Translations under genes and position numbers: made by a program
Assembly: GCA_031553885.1 (NCBI GenBank)
Contig: JAVBKV010000026.1
Location: 6,707 to 70,706 of the forward strand
Origin: JAVBKV01 sp031553885
GTDB lineage: Bacteria > Bacteroidota > Bacteroidia > Bacteroidales > Azobacteroidaceae
Length of the DNA: 64,000 nucleotides
Direction of reading: 5' to 3'
The notes under the pieces: model-generated
What the model was told of the DNA's origin: nothing
Databases searched by the model: none
Seen by the model: the letters and a program-made list of their open reading frames with translations, nothing else
Part shown: positions 26,714 to 33,909 of the stretch, one piece after another
Position numbering within the stretch: the stretch's first letter is position 1
How the letters are laid out: every line of letters starts with the position of its first letter

Positions 26714-27749
26714 AAAAATCAAAGCAAGCCACAAGCCTCTACCATATCCGACCAGAACATTGCTGACGCTTATATTTATATGTTGGGCAGGGAACTGGTA
26801 CTGAAACAGGAGCGGCTGGACTTCGAAAAGGAAGGTTTCAAATGGAATCAAATCACACATCGTGAACCCGATGCCGTGGCATGGGCCAATCCCAATCTGG
26901 ACGTGGCATACAGCGAAGCCTGGGTGGCAGTGGATGAAAACACATACATATTACTTGAAATACCCGAAATCAAGGGTCGGTACTACACCTGGCAAATGCT
27001 GAACGGTTGGAGCGAAACCTTGCTCAACATCAATGAAAGGACATTCCCCGAACATCCTTTCGGCAAATTTGTGCTGTGCCTCAAAGGAAGCAATCCCCAA
27101 ATTCCCGAAGGGGCCTTGCGTGTCAACCTTCCGACCAAAACATCACGTGTATTGGCAGGTGTTGAATTGGGTAGCGACGTAAAAGAGACTATCCGTCTGC
27201 AACACTTGTTAAAACTTCTCAGGGAGAGCCAAAGGTATTCCTATCCTCTTTGAAACGATATATAATTTAGGCGTATCGCAAAATGGGAGGACAAGACCAA
27301 AGTCTATCGGTAATTACGGGGACAATTATGTCGTGCGTACAACTGTTGATTACGGTGGTATCTGGGCTAATAATATGGGTGAAGTGACTTACTTTACGAA
27401 GGCAGGTATCGACGGCGGCGATACATACACGCTCACTTTCCCCAAAGAAGTATTGCCGTCGAGCAAAGCAACGTATTTTTGGTCGATAATTGCAGTCGAT
27501 GCGGTGAAATTTCAGGTGTTACCCAACCCGCTGAAGCGTTATTTACTGAACAATCAATCGGGATTAAAGAATAATGCCGACGGTTCGTTGACACTTGTAT
27601 TCGGCCCCAAACCGCTGGCGAAATATCCTCAGTCCAACTGGCTTCCTACCATAGAAGGTCAAAAATTCAACTTGACTTTCCGTTATTACGGGCCGTCGGC
27701 CGATATTACTTCAGGCGACTATTTCCCGCCGCAACTGGTAAAACAATGA
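26714..27749 (+). pseudogene. Broken DUF1254/DUF1214 protein gene
   Basis: The open frame holds a DUF1254-like part (AYIYMLGREL, NLDVAYSEAWVAVDE, KGRYYTWQMLNGW, ending IRLQH) but has no signal peptide; the first ATG is at 26780, inside the homology. Near 27215-27250 the frame is lost: the first stops at 27251-27253. The DUF1214-like part continues in another frame from about 27240 (IPILFETIYNLG, RPKSIGNYGDNY), through GGIWANNMGEVTYF, to SNWLPTIEG and a stop at 27747-27749. The linker between domains is shorter than usual. An intact relative starts at 63527, but the two are not close copies. It lies inside the tRNA-Lys islet. Confidence 0.8.
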
Positions 27750-27762
27750 TAATGATAATTGA

Positions 27763-27789
27763 GCCTCCGAGACAATCGGGGGCTTTTTT
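27763..27789 (+). terminator. Terminator after the DUF1254 pseudogene
   Basis: GCCTCCGA (27763-27770) pairs with TCGGGGGC (27776-27783) around a 5-base loop, with one T-G wobble, followed by TTTTTT. Confidence 0.75.
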
Positions 27790-27864
27790 CATATAATCCT
27801 TTCGCTCTTGAAAAAAGTAACCTTTTATAATATGCTGTGATACAGATTTGTAAATAGAGGTACA

Positions 27865-27884
27865 GAGCCCCAGGTAAATCACCA
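27865..27884 (+). repeat. Duplicate of the tRNA-Lys 3' end (attR-like)
   Basis: These 20 bases match the tRNA 3' end at 26470-26489, including CCA, at 19 of 20 positions. Together they bound a 1.4-kb islet, the typical scar left when an element integrates into a tRNA gene and is later lost or reduced. Confidence 0.75.
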
Positions 27885-28045
27885 AAAAGGTTCAGACCAT
27901 TCTTGGATCCCTATTCTTGTTGTTTTGCTTTTTTAAAAATTTAAATTATAGTTAAAGTAGGTGGAACTTGAACTTTTTGATAAAATAATTCGTTTTATTA
28001 AATGGGGTAATCTGTTTCTATATTATTAATTAAAAATTAAGTGGT

Positions 28046-28834
28046 ATGAAAAAGATTCATTTTGTGAGTGTTGCGATATTACTGATGCTTGTTTTCGTTT
28101 TTGTAAGCTGTGATGACGATGATAAGAGCAGTACAGGAACCACGCACGTAGAAATACGTTTGACTGATGCGCCAGCTCCATACGATGCGGTAAATATCAA
28201 TATCCAATCTGTTTCCTTACACATAAACTCAGATTGGGTACAATTGGATTTGCTGCATCCGGGAATTTATGACCTGCTTGATTTTCAAAATGGAGTGGAT
28301 ACATTACTGGCCGGAGAGGATGTCCCGGCAGGTAAAATAAGTCAGATCCGCCTGATTTTGAGTAATGACGGCAATTCCGTAGTGAAAGGCGGACAAACCT
28401 ATCCGTTGGAAACTCCTTCCGCGCAACAAAGCGGATTAAAACTGAACCTGCATGATGAATTAATCCCTGATATTGCCTACAGGCTTTGGATTGATTTTGA
28501 CGCTTCCCGTTCCATTGTAGAGACCGGTTCGGGCAAATATCAATTGAAACCTGTCATACGTACTTATACCGATGCTACAGGTGGAAGCTTGAAAGGATTT
28601 GTGCTGCCGCAGGAAGCCAATGCGGTTGTATGGGCGGTTTTAGGGACCGATAGTGTATTAGCTTATCCTCGTTCCGATGGTTATTTTCTGATGGCCGGAC
28701 TACAACCGTCTTCTTCTTGGAAAGTTATTTTTGATGCAGACAATGCAAGCGGGTACAAGGATTCGGAACAGACTGGAATTTCAATTGTTACAGGCCAGGT
28801 AAAAGATTTAGGACAGATAACCTTGAAAAAATAA
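28046..28834 (+). CDS. DUF4382-domain lipoprotein
   Basis: 262 residues. The signal ends in VFVSC (Cys about 22), followed by DDDDKSS, an acidic surface-export tail. The DUF4382 domain spans about residues 32-175 (VEIRLTDAPAPYDAVNINIQS, VPAGKISQIRLIL, KLNLHDELIP) and is followed by a carboxypeptidase-regulatory-like beta domain (SLKGFVLPQEANAVVWAV). The family is common in Bacteroidota and marine bacteria, with unknown function. A small lipoprotein gene follows 23 bases later and is probably co-transcribed. Confidence 0.9.
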   Translation: MKKIHFVSVAILLMLVFVFVSCDDDDKSSTGTTHVEIRLTDAPAPYDAVNINIQSVSLHINSDWVQLDLLHPGIYDLLDFQNGVDTLLAGEDVPAGKISQIRLILSNDGNSVVKGGQTYPLETPSAQQSGLKLNLHDELIPDIAYRLWIDFDASRSIVETGSGKYQLKPVIRTYTDATGGSLKGFVLPQEANAVVWAVLGTDSVLAYPRSDGYFLMAGLQPSSSWKVIFDADNASGYKDSEQTGISIVTGQVKDLGQITLKK

Positions 28835-28857
28835 TTGTTTTTAAAAAACAGAAGAAA

Positions 28858-29022
28858 ATGAAAAAAATTAAATTATTGATAAGCTTGACTTTGTCATTGC
28901 TGATTCTTAGTTCATGTACCTGCGTTAAAACAACAGGTTCGGGCAAAATTCCTCCCGGACAAGCAAAAAAAGTGACCGGCAGCCAATCTGCCAAACCTTA
29001 TGCCCCGGGACAAAATAAATAA
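28858..29022 (+). CDS. Very small lipoprotein with a PPGQAKK motif
   Basis: 54 residues. The signal peptide ends in LILSSC with Cys20. The mature peptide has the motif GSGKIPPGQAKKVTGSQSAK and ends in YAPGQNK. I have seen similar short Bacteroidota lipoproteins with this PPGQAKK signature; some are labelled quinol oxidase subunit 4 in databases, a name with no support in this sequence. It follows the DUF4382 gene and precedes a strong terminator, so the two form an operon. Function unknown. Confidence 0.75.
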   Translation: MKKIKLLISLTLSLLILSSCTCVKTTGSGKIPPGQAKKVTGSQSAKPYAPGQNK

Positions 29023-29070
29023 GCCATTTTTTTCATCTACCTAAACTGTAATATAATCCTTTCTATCAAT

Positions 29071-29106
29071 AAAATCCGACAGTTACTAATGTAATTGCCG
29101 GATTTT
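29071..29106. terminator. Terminator between convergent genes
   Basis: AAAATCCG (29071-29078) and CGGATTTT (29099-29106) form a perfect 8-bp stem with a second TTAC/GTAA stem in the loop. T tracts on both sides suit both strands. Confidence 0.7.
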
Positions 29107-29111
29107 TTCGT

Positions 29112-29594
29112 TTATAAAATGTTGTCTGTTTCAAGATTTTTTCTCCATTTGGGCTCACAAGGGACACGACCTCCATCGTCTGTCGTATGTTCTTCTAATG
29201 AATTTTCTTTTGCTTGAATACAGATATATACCATTGTTTCATCGGAAGTATTGCAAAGTCCCCTTATTCCCTGAGGAGCAACCCTTATCACACTACCTTC
29301 GGAGATAGGGAAACAATCATCATCCACTTGATAATATCCTGAACCTTTCAGAATGATATATGCTTCTTCATCTTTATTGTGAAAATGAAAATAAGGTAAT
29401 TCTGTTCGTGGAGGAAGGGTCGTAAATGAAATTTCCGTTCCGGAAGCTTTCATTGCTTCCTTGACAAATACTTTCCCTGTGACTTCTAGTCCGGTTTTGG
29501 GATGAATAAAGGAATATTCGCTCAACTCATTCAGATTACCTATGTTTACTGCTGTATAATTCTTATTTTCCGAGATTTTTTCTATTTGTTTCAT
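29112..29594 (-). CDS. Cupin-domain protein
   Basis: 160 residues with one small beta-barrel. The metal motif is HFHNKDEEAYIILKG (about 68-82), with His, His and Glu ligands, and a second motif lies around GSVIRVAPQGIRGLCN, where the usual His is not clear. It has no signal peptide. It follows an SDR oxidoreductase gene by 13 bases, so the two are probably co-transcribed and may act on the same small molecule, perhaps a sugar or a keto acid. The substrate is unknown. Confidence 0.85.
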   Translation of the reverse strand: MKQIEKISENKNYTAVNIGNLNELSEYSFIHPKTGLEVTGKVFVKEAMKASGTEISFTTLPPRTELPYFHFHNKDEEAYIILKGSGYYQVDDDCFPISEGSVIRVAPQGIRGLCNTSDETMVYICIQAKENSLEEHTTDDGGRVPCEPKWRKNLETDNIL

Positions 29595-29607
29595 ATAGCT
29601 TGAAATT

Positions 29608-30348
29608 TTAAATGTAAATCATCTTCTTGGTCATACCTCCGTCAACGACAATGTTTTGTCCGGTGATGAAAGAGGCTTTATCGCTCAATAAAAACCAGGC
29701 TGTTTCTGCAATATCTTCCACCATCCCCACTCTTCCCACAGGATGTTGCTGGTGGTCGGTTTCCGATAATTCATCATAATTATTGACTTCTATCCAACCG
29801 GGGGAAATGCAATTTACCCTTGTCTTGGGTCCCAAGCTGACAGATAAAGCATGAGTCAACGCAAGGATGCCTCCTTTAGTTGCACCGTATGCTTCTCCAT
29901 TGGGTTCCGACATCAATGCACGGGTAGAAGCAATGTTAACAATGGCTGATTTTTCACTTAAAAAAGGCAACGATGTTTTTACCAGATAAAAAATACTGCT
30001 GAGATTGACAGACAGAATCCTATTCCAGTTTTCAACAGACAGGGTTTCTATTGGTTCAAATATACTTATTCCTGCATTGTTTACCAGATAGTCAATCTTA
30101 CCGTACAAACGGATTATCTCGCTTACTGTTTTTTGTACTTCATCCGGATTTCCGACATCACAGCGAAATAATCTTAATGTTTTATCAACTAAGTCACTAT
30201 ACTCAGATTTCAATGTGGATAAATATCCGGTATTGAAATCCAAAACAACAACGATGCATTGTTCTGCCAGGAGTTTCAATACAATTCCTTCTCCGATACC
30301 GTGTGCTCCACCGGTTACTATGGCTATTCTTTTCTGATTATTTTTCAT
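29608..30348 (-). CDS. Short-chain dehydrogenase/reductase (SDR)
   Basis: 246 residues, classical SDR length. The cofactor motif is TGGAHGIGEG (about 13-22), then NNAGIS (89-94), the Ser and YGATKGG active-site motif (about 153), and PGWIEVNN. An Asp at the end of the second strand (VVLDFN) favours NAD(H). It has no close functional cue beyond the cupin gene that follows. A minus-strand promoter word CAAATATA lies at 30362-30369. Confidence 0.92.
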   Translation of the reverse strand: MKNNQKRIAIVTGGAHGIGEGIVLKLLAEQCIVVVLDFNTGYLSTLKSEYSDLVDKTLRLFRCDVGNPDEVQKTVSEIIRLYGKIDYLVNNAGISIFEPIETLSVENWNRILSVNLSSIFYLVKTSLPFLSEKSAIVNIASTRALMSEPNGEAYGATKGGILALTHALSVSLGPKTRVNCISPGWIEVNNYDELSETDHQQHPVGRVGMVEDIAETAWFLLSDKASFITGQNIVVDGGMTKKMIYI

Positions 30349-30361
30349 GCGTTCTTACTTA

Positions 30362-30369
30362 CAAATATA
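30362..30369 (-). promoter_or_regulatory. -7 promoter element of the SDR-cupin pair
   Basis: Read on the minus strand this is TATATTTG (TAnnTTTG), 14 bases before the SDR start codon. Confidence 0.45.
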
Positions 30370-30391
30370 CTTTTTTATTTTCAAAAATGGT

Positions 30392-31237
30392 TCAATTCCA
30401 ATAGAAATGACAGGCAACGAAAGTAAAAATGACAGCCAGTAATCCGGATACAAGTATCGAAACAAGTCTTTTGTTTTTTTTATTGCTTCTTAAAAAGAAA
30501 TAGATTCCTGCAGACAACATCAACGTGGAAAGCAAAGCCACAGCAATCATCCAAACAGAATAAGCTTCATCACAGCACGCATATAAAAAGAATGGGGCAA
30601 AACCATACAAAGCAAACAATATCAATGCCGGTTCTTCCTTAATCCTTTTAAGAAGTTTTTTTACCGGCCCGACAGAAGGTTTGATCATCAGGCATACGGC
30701 AATTGTAATCAGAAATGGAACCCAGGCCCAAAATCCCAAAAGTTCATCCGAAAAGCTGGGAATTGAAACCATTGTAAAAAATGAACTGAAAAGCAAACAG
30801 AATCCAATAGAAGGAAAAGACCACCGGGGAAAATCGTTTACCCATCCTGCACAAAATAATGCAAACATGGAAATGACAGATGCTACAAGTAAAAATAATT
30901 CAATAAATTCCGGAATACTTAATCCTGAATTTGAAAATGCCCACGCCAGACCGAATATTCCGAAGGGGATTGTGGCCAGCAATGATGTACGGGATGAAAA
31001 TGAAGTTTCCATATTCAATAATTTTAATGTGAATAATTCTATTGTTTTTATCTCAGAACCCGGCAGGTGATTAAATGTCGATTTCAACGATTCATCAAAA
31101 GAAAGCCCTCCGGATATTTTTTCCTCTATCATACAGCAAAGGTGATCGAGGAAATCTCCGAAAACCAACCGGCTTTCAATATTATTTTTCTCAAGGTGTT
31201 TTTTGACTTCCCTGACTTGCGATTCACTCAACGTCAT
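30392..31237 (-). CDS. Membrane protein partnered with a PadR regulator
   Basis: 281 residues. The N-terminal about 75 are a soluble helical domain (VREVKKHLEKNNIES, DFLDHLCCMIEEKIS, GLSFDESLKSTFNHL) that resembles the HAAS/DUF1700 domain often encoded beside PadR regulators. Seven or eight membrane segments follow. Its start overlaps the PadR gene by 14 bases, so the two are coupled. In such pairs the membrane protein often acts as a sensor or anti-regulator. Function inferred from architecture. Confidence 0.75.
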   Translation of the reverse strand: MTLSESQVREVKKHLEKNNIESRLVFGDFLDHLCCMIEEKISGGLSFDESLKSTFNHLPGSEIKTIELFTLKLLNMETSFSSRTSLLATIPFGIFGLAWAFSNSGLSIPEFIELFLLVASVISMFALFCAGWVNDFPRWSFPSIGFCLLFSSFFTMVSIPSFSDELLGFWAWVPFLITIAVCLMIKPSVGPVKKLLKRIKEEPALILFALYGFAPFFLYACCDEAYSVWMIAVALLSTLMLSAGIYFFLRSNKKNKRLVSILVSGLLAVIFTFVACHFYWN

Positions 31238-31571
31238 AAACCAATGGTTTTAGATCAAACAGTTGCACCAGCATCAAAATAGATTCCCTGATTTCTTCCA
31301 GTTTGGAAACGGCTGTTTGCTTACCCAATTCGGAAAGAAGATAATATTTTCGTTCCCTGTTTCCAACCCATTCGCTTACCGTTACCAGCACACCTTCATC
31401 TACCAGCTTATGCAATGCCGGATATAAAGCGCCTTCGGTTATGGTGATTCTTTCAGAGGATATTTCTTTTACTTTTTGTGTAATCTGATATCCATACATC
31501 CTCCCCTCTTCTTTTATTAATTTAATAATCAACGGCTTAATTGTCCCCTTCAAAATTTCCTGTGAAAACAT
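31224..31571 (-). CDS. PadR-family transcriptional regulator
   Basis: 115 residues. A winged helix (GRMYGYQITQKVKE, ITITEGALYPALHKLVDEG) is followed by the wing SEWVGNRERKYYLLSELGK and a C-terminal dimer helix, the short PadR-s2 form. It overlaps the membrane-protein gene. CAAATATA at 31610-31617 is a likely -7 element, so the pair is probably self-regulated. Ligand unknown. Confidence 0.92.
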   Translation of the reverse strand: MFSQEILKGTIKPLIIKLIKEEGRMYGYQITQKVKEISSERITITEGALYPALHKLVDEGVLVTVSEWVGNRERKYYLLSELGKQTAVSKLEEIRESILMLVQLFDLKPLVYDVE

Positions 31572-31731
31572 AATCGATTGTTTTTTTTATTAGTAATGAG
31601 ATTTCTGCACAAATATAATTAATTCTCTATATACATAACGATTCTATACATAATTTTATTATGTATTTTGAAAAATTTAACTAACAGAATTCTTTAATTA
31701 GTTACACTCCCTGTAACAGGCAAAAACAAAA

Positions 31732-31761
31732 AACCTCCTAAAATGCTGATTTCAGGAGGTT
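31732..31761 (-). terminator. Minus-strand terminator of the orphan gene tail
   Basis: AACCTCCT (31732-31739) pairs with AGGAGGTT (31754-31761). On the minus strand the stem is followed by TTTTTTG, so it ends leftward transcription. Confidence 0.75.
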
Positions 31762-31797
31762 CCTTGTTTATTTTTCGTATCTTGCCTGAGCGACTTG

Positions 31798-31887
31798 TTA
31801 ACTCAGAAGTTTTATATCGGATAAATTCGCATACTTTTCACGGATTGTTTCATCCGCATTGATTACAACAATAGCTAGGAGTACCTT
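31798..31887 (-). pseudogene. Orphan 3' end of a decayed gene
   Basis: A 29-codon open stretch without a start reads LAIVVINADETIREKYANL then SDIKLLS and stops at 31798. It is followed by a good terminator. The protein-like composition next to a terminator suggests the surviving tail of a deleted gene. It lies beside tRNA-Arg, a common integration site. Identity unknown. Confidence 0.4.
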
Positions 31888-31921
31888 TTAATATTGTTGG
31901 TTATTTCAGTAAAAAACGAAA

Positions 31922-31948
31922 GCGGCCGTACAACACTGTACTGACCGC
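31922..31948 (-). terminator. Possible terminator of tRNA-Arg
   Basis: GCGG/CCGC and GTAC/GTAC stems with a small bulge. On the minus strand they are followed by TTTCGTTTTTT. Confidence 0.5.
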
Positions 31949-31959
31949 CTTTCCACTCG

Positions 31960-32033
31960 TGATCCCGACAGGACTCAAACCTGTGACCTGCAGAACCGGA
32001 ATCTGCCGTTCTATTCAACTAAACTACGGGACC
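31960..32033 (-). tRNA. tRNA-Arg (anticodon CCG)
   Basis: 74 nt on the minus strand. Acceptor GGTCCCG pairs with CGGGATC (one G-T pair) and is followed by discriminator A. The anticodon stem GCAGA/TCTGC holds loop TTCCGGT with anticodon CCG. The T arm is ACAGG-TTTGAGT-CCTGT. CCA is not encoded, unlike in tRNA-Lys of this window. Confidence 0.92.
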
Positions 32034-32132
32034 ATTTTCGAGCTGCAAAGATATATCAAAAAGAACAAACCACCAAATATTATCATTTAGAAAATATTCA
32101 GATCCCATTATCATCATTATGAAAGAAAATAT

Positions 32133-32140
32133 TATCTTTG
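32133..32140 (+). promoter_or_regulatory. -7 promoter element of asnA
   Basis: TATCTTTG matches TAnnTTTG. It puts the start of transcription near 32147, which rules out the in-frame ATG at 32119. Confidence 0.6.
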
Positions 32141-32160
32141 TATTTAAAAAAAACAGATTT

Positions 32161-33195
32161 ATGAGTTATTTAATTACGCCAAAGGACTATAAGGCTATTT
32201 TGAATATGGCCGAAACCGAAATGGGAATAAAAAAAATAAAAGATTTTTTTCAACAGAACCTGTCTTCCGAATTACGACTGAGACGAACTACAGCTCCTCT
32301 TTTTGTACTGAAAGGCACCGGTATTAATGATGACCTGAGCGGTTCAGAACGGGCTGTCTCTTTTCCCATAAAGGATTTGAAAGATTCACAAGCCGAAATT
32401 GTACATTCGCTGGCTAAATGGAAACGGCTGACTTTAGCCGATCAGCAAGTTGAAAAAGGATATGGAATCTACACCGATATGAATGCCATCCGCTCGGATG
32501 AAGAACTGGGCAACCTTCATTCCCTATACGTGGATCAATGGGACTGGGAACTGATCATGGACGAATCTGATCGGAATACAGATTTCCTGAAGGAAGTCGT
32601 CACCCGTATTTATGCAGCGATTGTGCGTACTGAATACATGGTCTATGAAATGTTTCCGGAAATCAAACCGGTTTTACCCAAAAATATTCATTTTATCCAT
32701 GCTGAGGAATTATTACAACGCTTTCCGGATTGTACCGCCAAAGAAAGAGAAGATTTAATCACTCGCGAATACAAAGCCGTATTCATTATCGGAATCGGTT
32801 GTAAACTGAGCAATGGAGAAAAGCATGATAATCGCGCCCCGGACTACGATGATTGGTCGACTGTAGAGAACGGATTCCCGGGCCTTAACGGTGATCTGCT
32901 GATCTGGAACGATGTACTCAACCGCGCCGTGGAAATCTCGTCAATGGGAATACGTGTCAATCCGGAAATCATGCTGAAGCAACTCCAACTGACAGGAACT
33001 GAAGACAGGAAAAAACTCTATTTCCACCAACGCCTGCTCAATAACGAATTACCTCAAACCATCGGAGGCGGAATCGGACAATCCCGTCTATGCATGTTCT
33101 ACCTCAGGAAAGCGCATATCGGAGAGATTCAAGCCAGCATCTGGCCGGAAGAAATGAAATCTCAGGCAGCTCAGATTGGTATGCAGCTATTGTAA
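32161..33195 (+). CDS. asnA: Aspartate-ammonia ligase (asparagine synthetase A)
   Basis: 344 residues from MSYLITPKDYKA; the longer frame from 32119 begins upstream of the promoter start. AsnA is a class II aminoacyl-tRNA-synthetase-like enzyme that makes asparagine from aspartate, ammonia and ATP. Recognisable blocks: AVSFPIKDLKDSQAEIVHSLAKWKR, YGIYTDMNAIR, HSLYVDQWDWE, NGDLLIWN and the C-terminal GGGIGQSRLCM motif. It converges on ung over a run of three AGTTAAG heptads. Confidence 0.96.
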   Translation: MSYLITPKDYKAILNMAETEMGIKKIKDFFQQNLSSELRLRRTTAPLFVLKGTGINDDLSGSERAVSFPIKDLKDSQAEIVHSLAKWKRLTLADQQVEKGYGIYTDMNAIRSDEELGNLHSLYVDQWDWELIMDESDRNTDFLKEVVTRIYAAIVRTEYMVYEMFPEIKPVLPKNIHFIHAEELLQRFPDCTAKEREDLITREYKAVFIIGIGCKLSNGEKHDNRAPDYDDWSTVENGFPGLNGDLLIWNDVLNRAVEISSMGIRVNPEIMLKQLQLTGTEDRKKLYFHQRLLNNELPQTIGGGIGQSRLCMFYLRKAHIGEIQASIWPEEMKSQAAQIGMQLL

Positions 33196-33220
33196 GTTAA
33201 GAGTTAAGAGTTAAGAGTTA
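33195..33220. repeat. Tandem heptad AGTTAAG x3 at a convergent junction
   Basis: Three exact copies (33195-33201, 33202-33208, 33209-33215) plus a partial fourth fill the gap between the asnA and ung stops. The word also occurs in the repeat at 13588-13684. Confidence 0.65.
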
Positions 33221-33883
33221 TTACCAAGAGATCGGTGTTTGTCCAGTTCTGATGAGGTATTCATTGGCTTTGCTGAAATGCCGGCTTCCGAAAAAACCCT
33301 GATAGGCAGATAACGGAGACGGATGAGCCGATTTTAAAATCAAATGATTGGAAGGGTCTATAAAAGACCCTTTTTTTTGTGCATAAGACCCCCAAAGAAT
33401 AAAAACGACATGTGTTTTTTCTTCGGCAATACGATGAATAACGGCATCAGTAAACGTTTCCCAGCCTCTGTTCTGATGGGATCCTGCCTGATGGGCACGT
33501 ACTGTCAGGGTAGCATTCAGCAGCAACACACCTTGCTGTGACCACCGCAACAGATTACCGGTTGCCGGCGGATTGATCCCAAGGTCGTCCTGGATTTCTT
33601 TGAAAATATTTTGCAGCGATTTGGGAAAAGGAACGCCATCATTGACCGAAAAACACAAACCGTGTGCCTGGCCGGGGCCATGATACGGGTCCTGACCGAG
33701 AATAACCACTTTCACCTGATCGAAAGGACACTGGTCAAAGGCATTAAACATCATCCGTCCGGGAGGATAGATCGTCTGAGTGGCATATTCATTTTTCACA
33801 AAAGTAACCAACTCATGAAAATAAGGTTTTTCAAACTCGGAAGCCAGACGCTGCTTCCAGGATTCTTCAATTTTTACATCCAT
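33221..33883 (-). CDS. ung: Uracil-DNA glycosylase
   Basis: 220 residues, family 1 UDG. The water-activating loop GQDPYHG has Asp65, and the Leu-intercalation loop HPSPLSAYQG has His187. MFNAFDQCPF and LLNATLTVRA are family blocks. It removes uracil from DNA at the start of base-excision repair. It lies 26 bases downstream of lptD. Confidence 0.97.
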   Translation of the reverse strand: MDVKIEESWKQRLASEFEKPYFHELVTFVKNEYATQTIYPPGRMMFNAFDQCPFDQVKVVILGQDPYHGPGQAHGLCFSVNDGVPFPKSLQNIFKEIQDDLGINPPATGNLLRWSQQGVLLLNATLTVRAHQAGSHQNRGWETFTDAVIHRIAEEKTHVVFILWGSYAQKKGSFIDPSNHLILKSAHPSPLSAYQGFFGSRHFSKANEYLIRTGQTPISW

Positions 33884-33909
33884 AATCCATGTATCATAAT
33901 TACTGTTAA

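Larger units (their letters stand above)
31572..31959. other. Intergenic region with a promoter, a terminator and a gene tail
   Basis: Contains the PadR promoter word (31610-31617), a minus-strand terminator (31732-31761), the orphan 3' coding fragment (31798-31887) and the tRNA-Arg terminator (31922-31948). Nothing else is recognised. Confidence 0.5.

Noticed and set aside
33195..33220. Short CRISPR-like array
   Set aside because: The repeats are 7-nt tandem words with no spacers and no cas genes are in the window.
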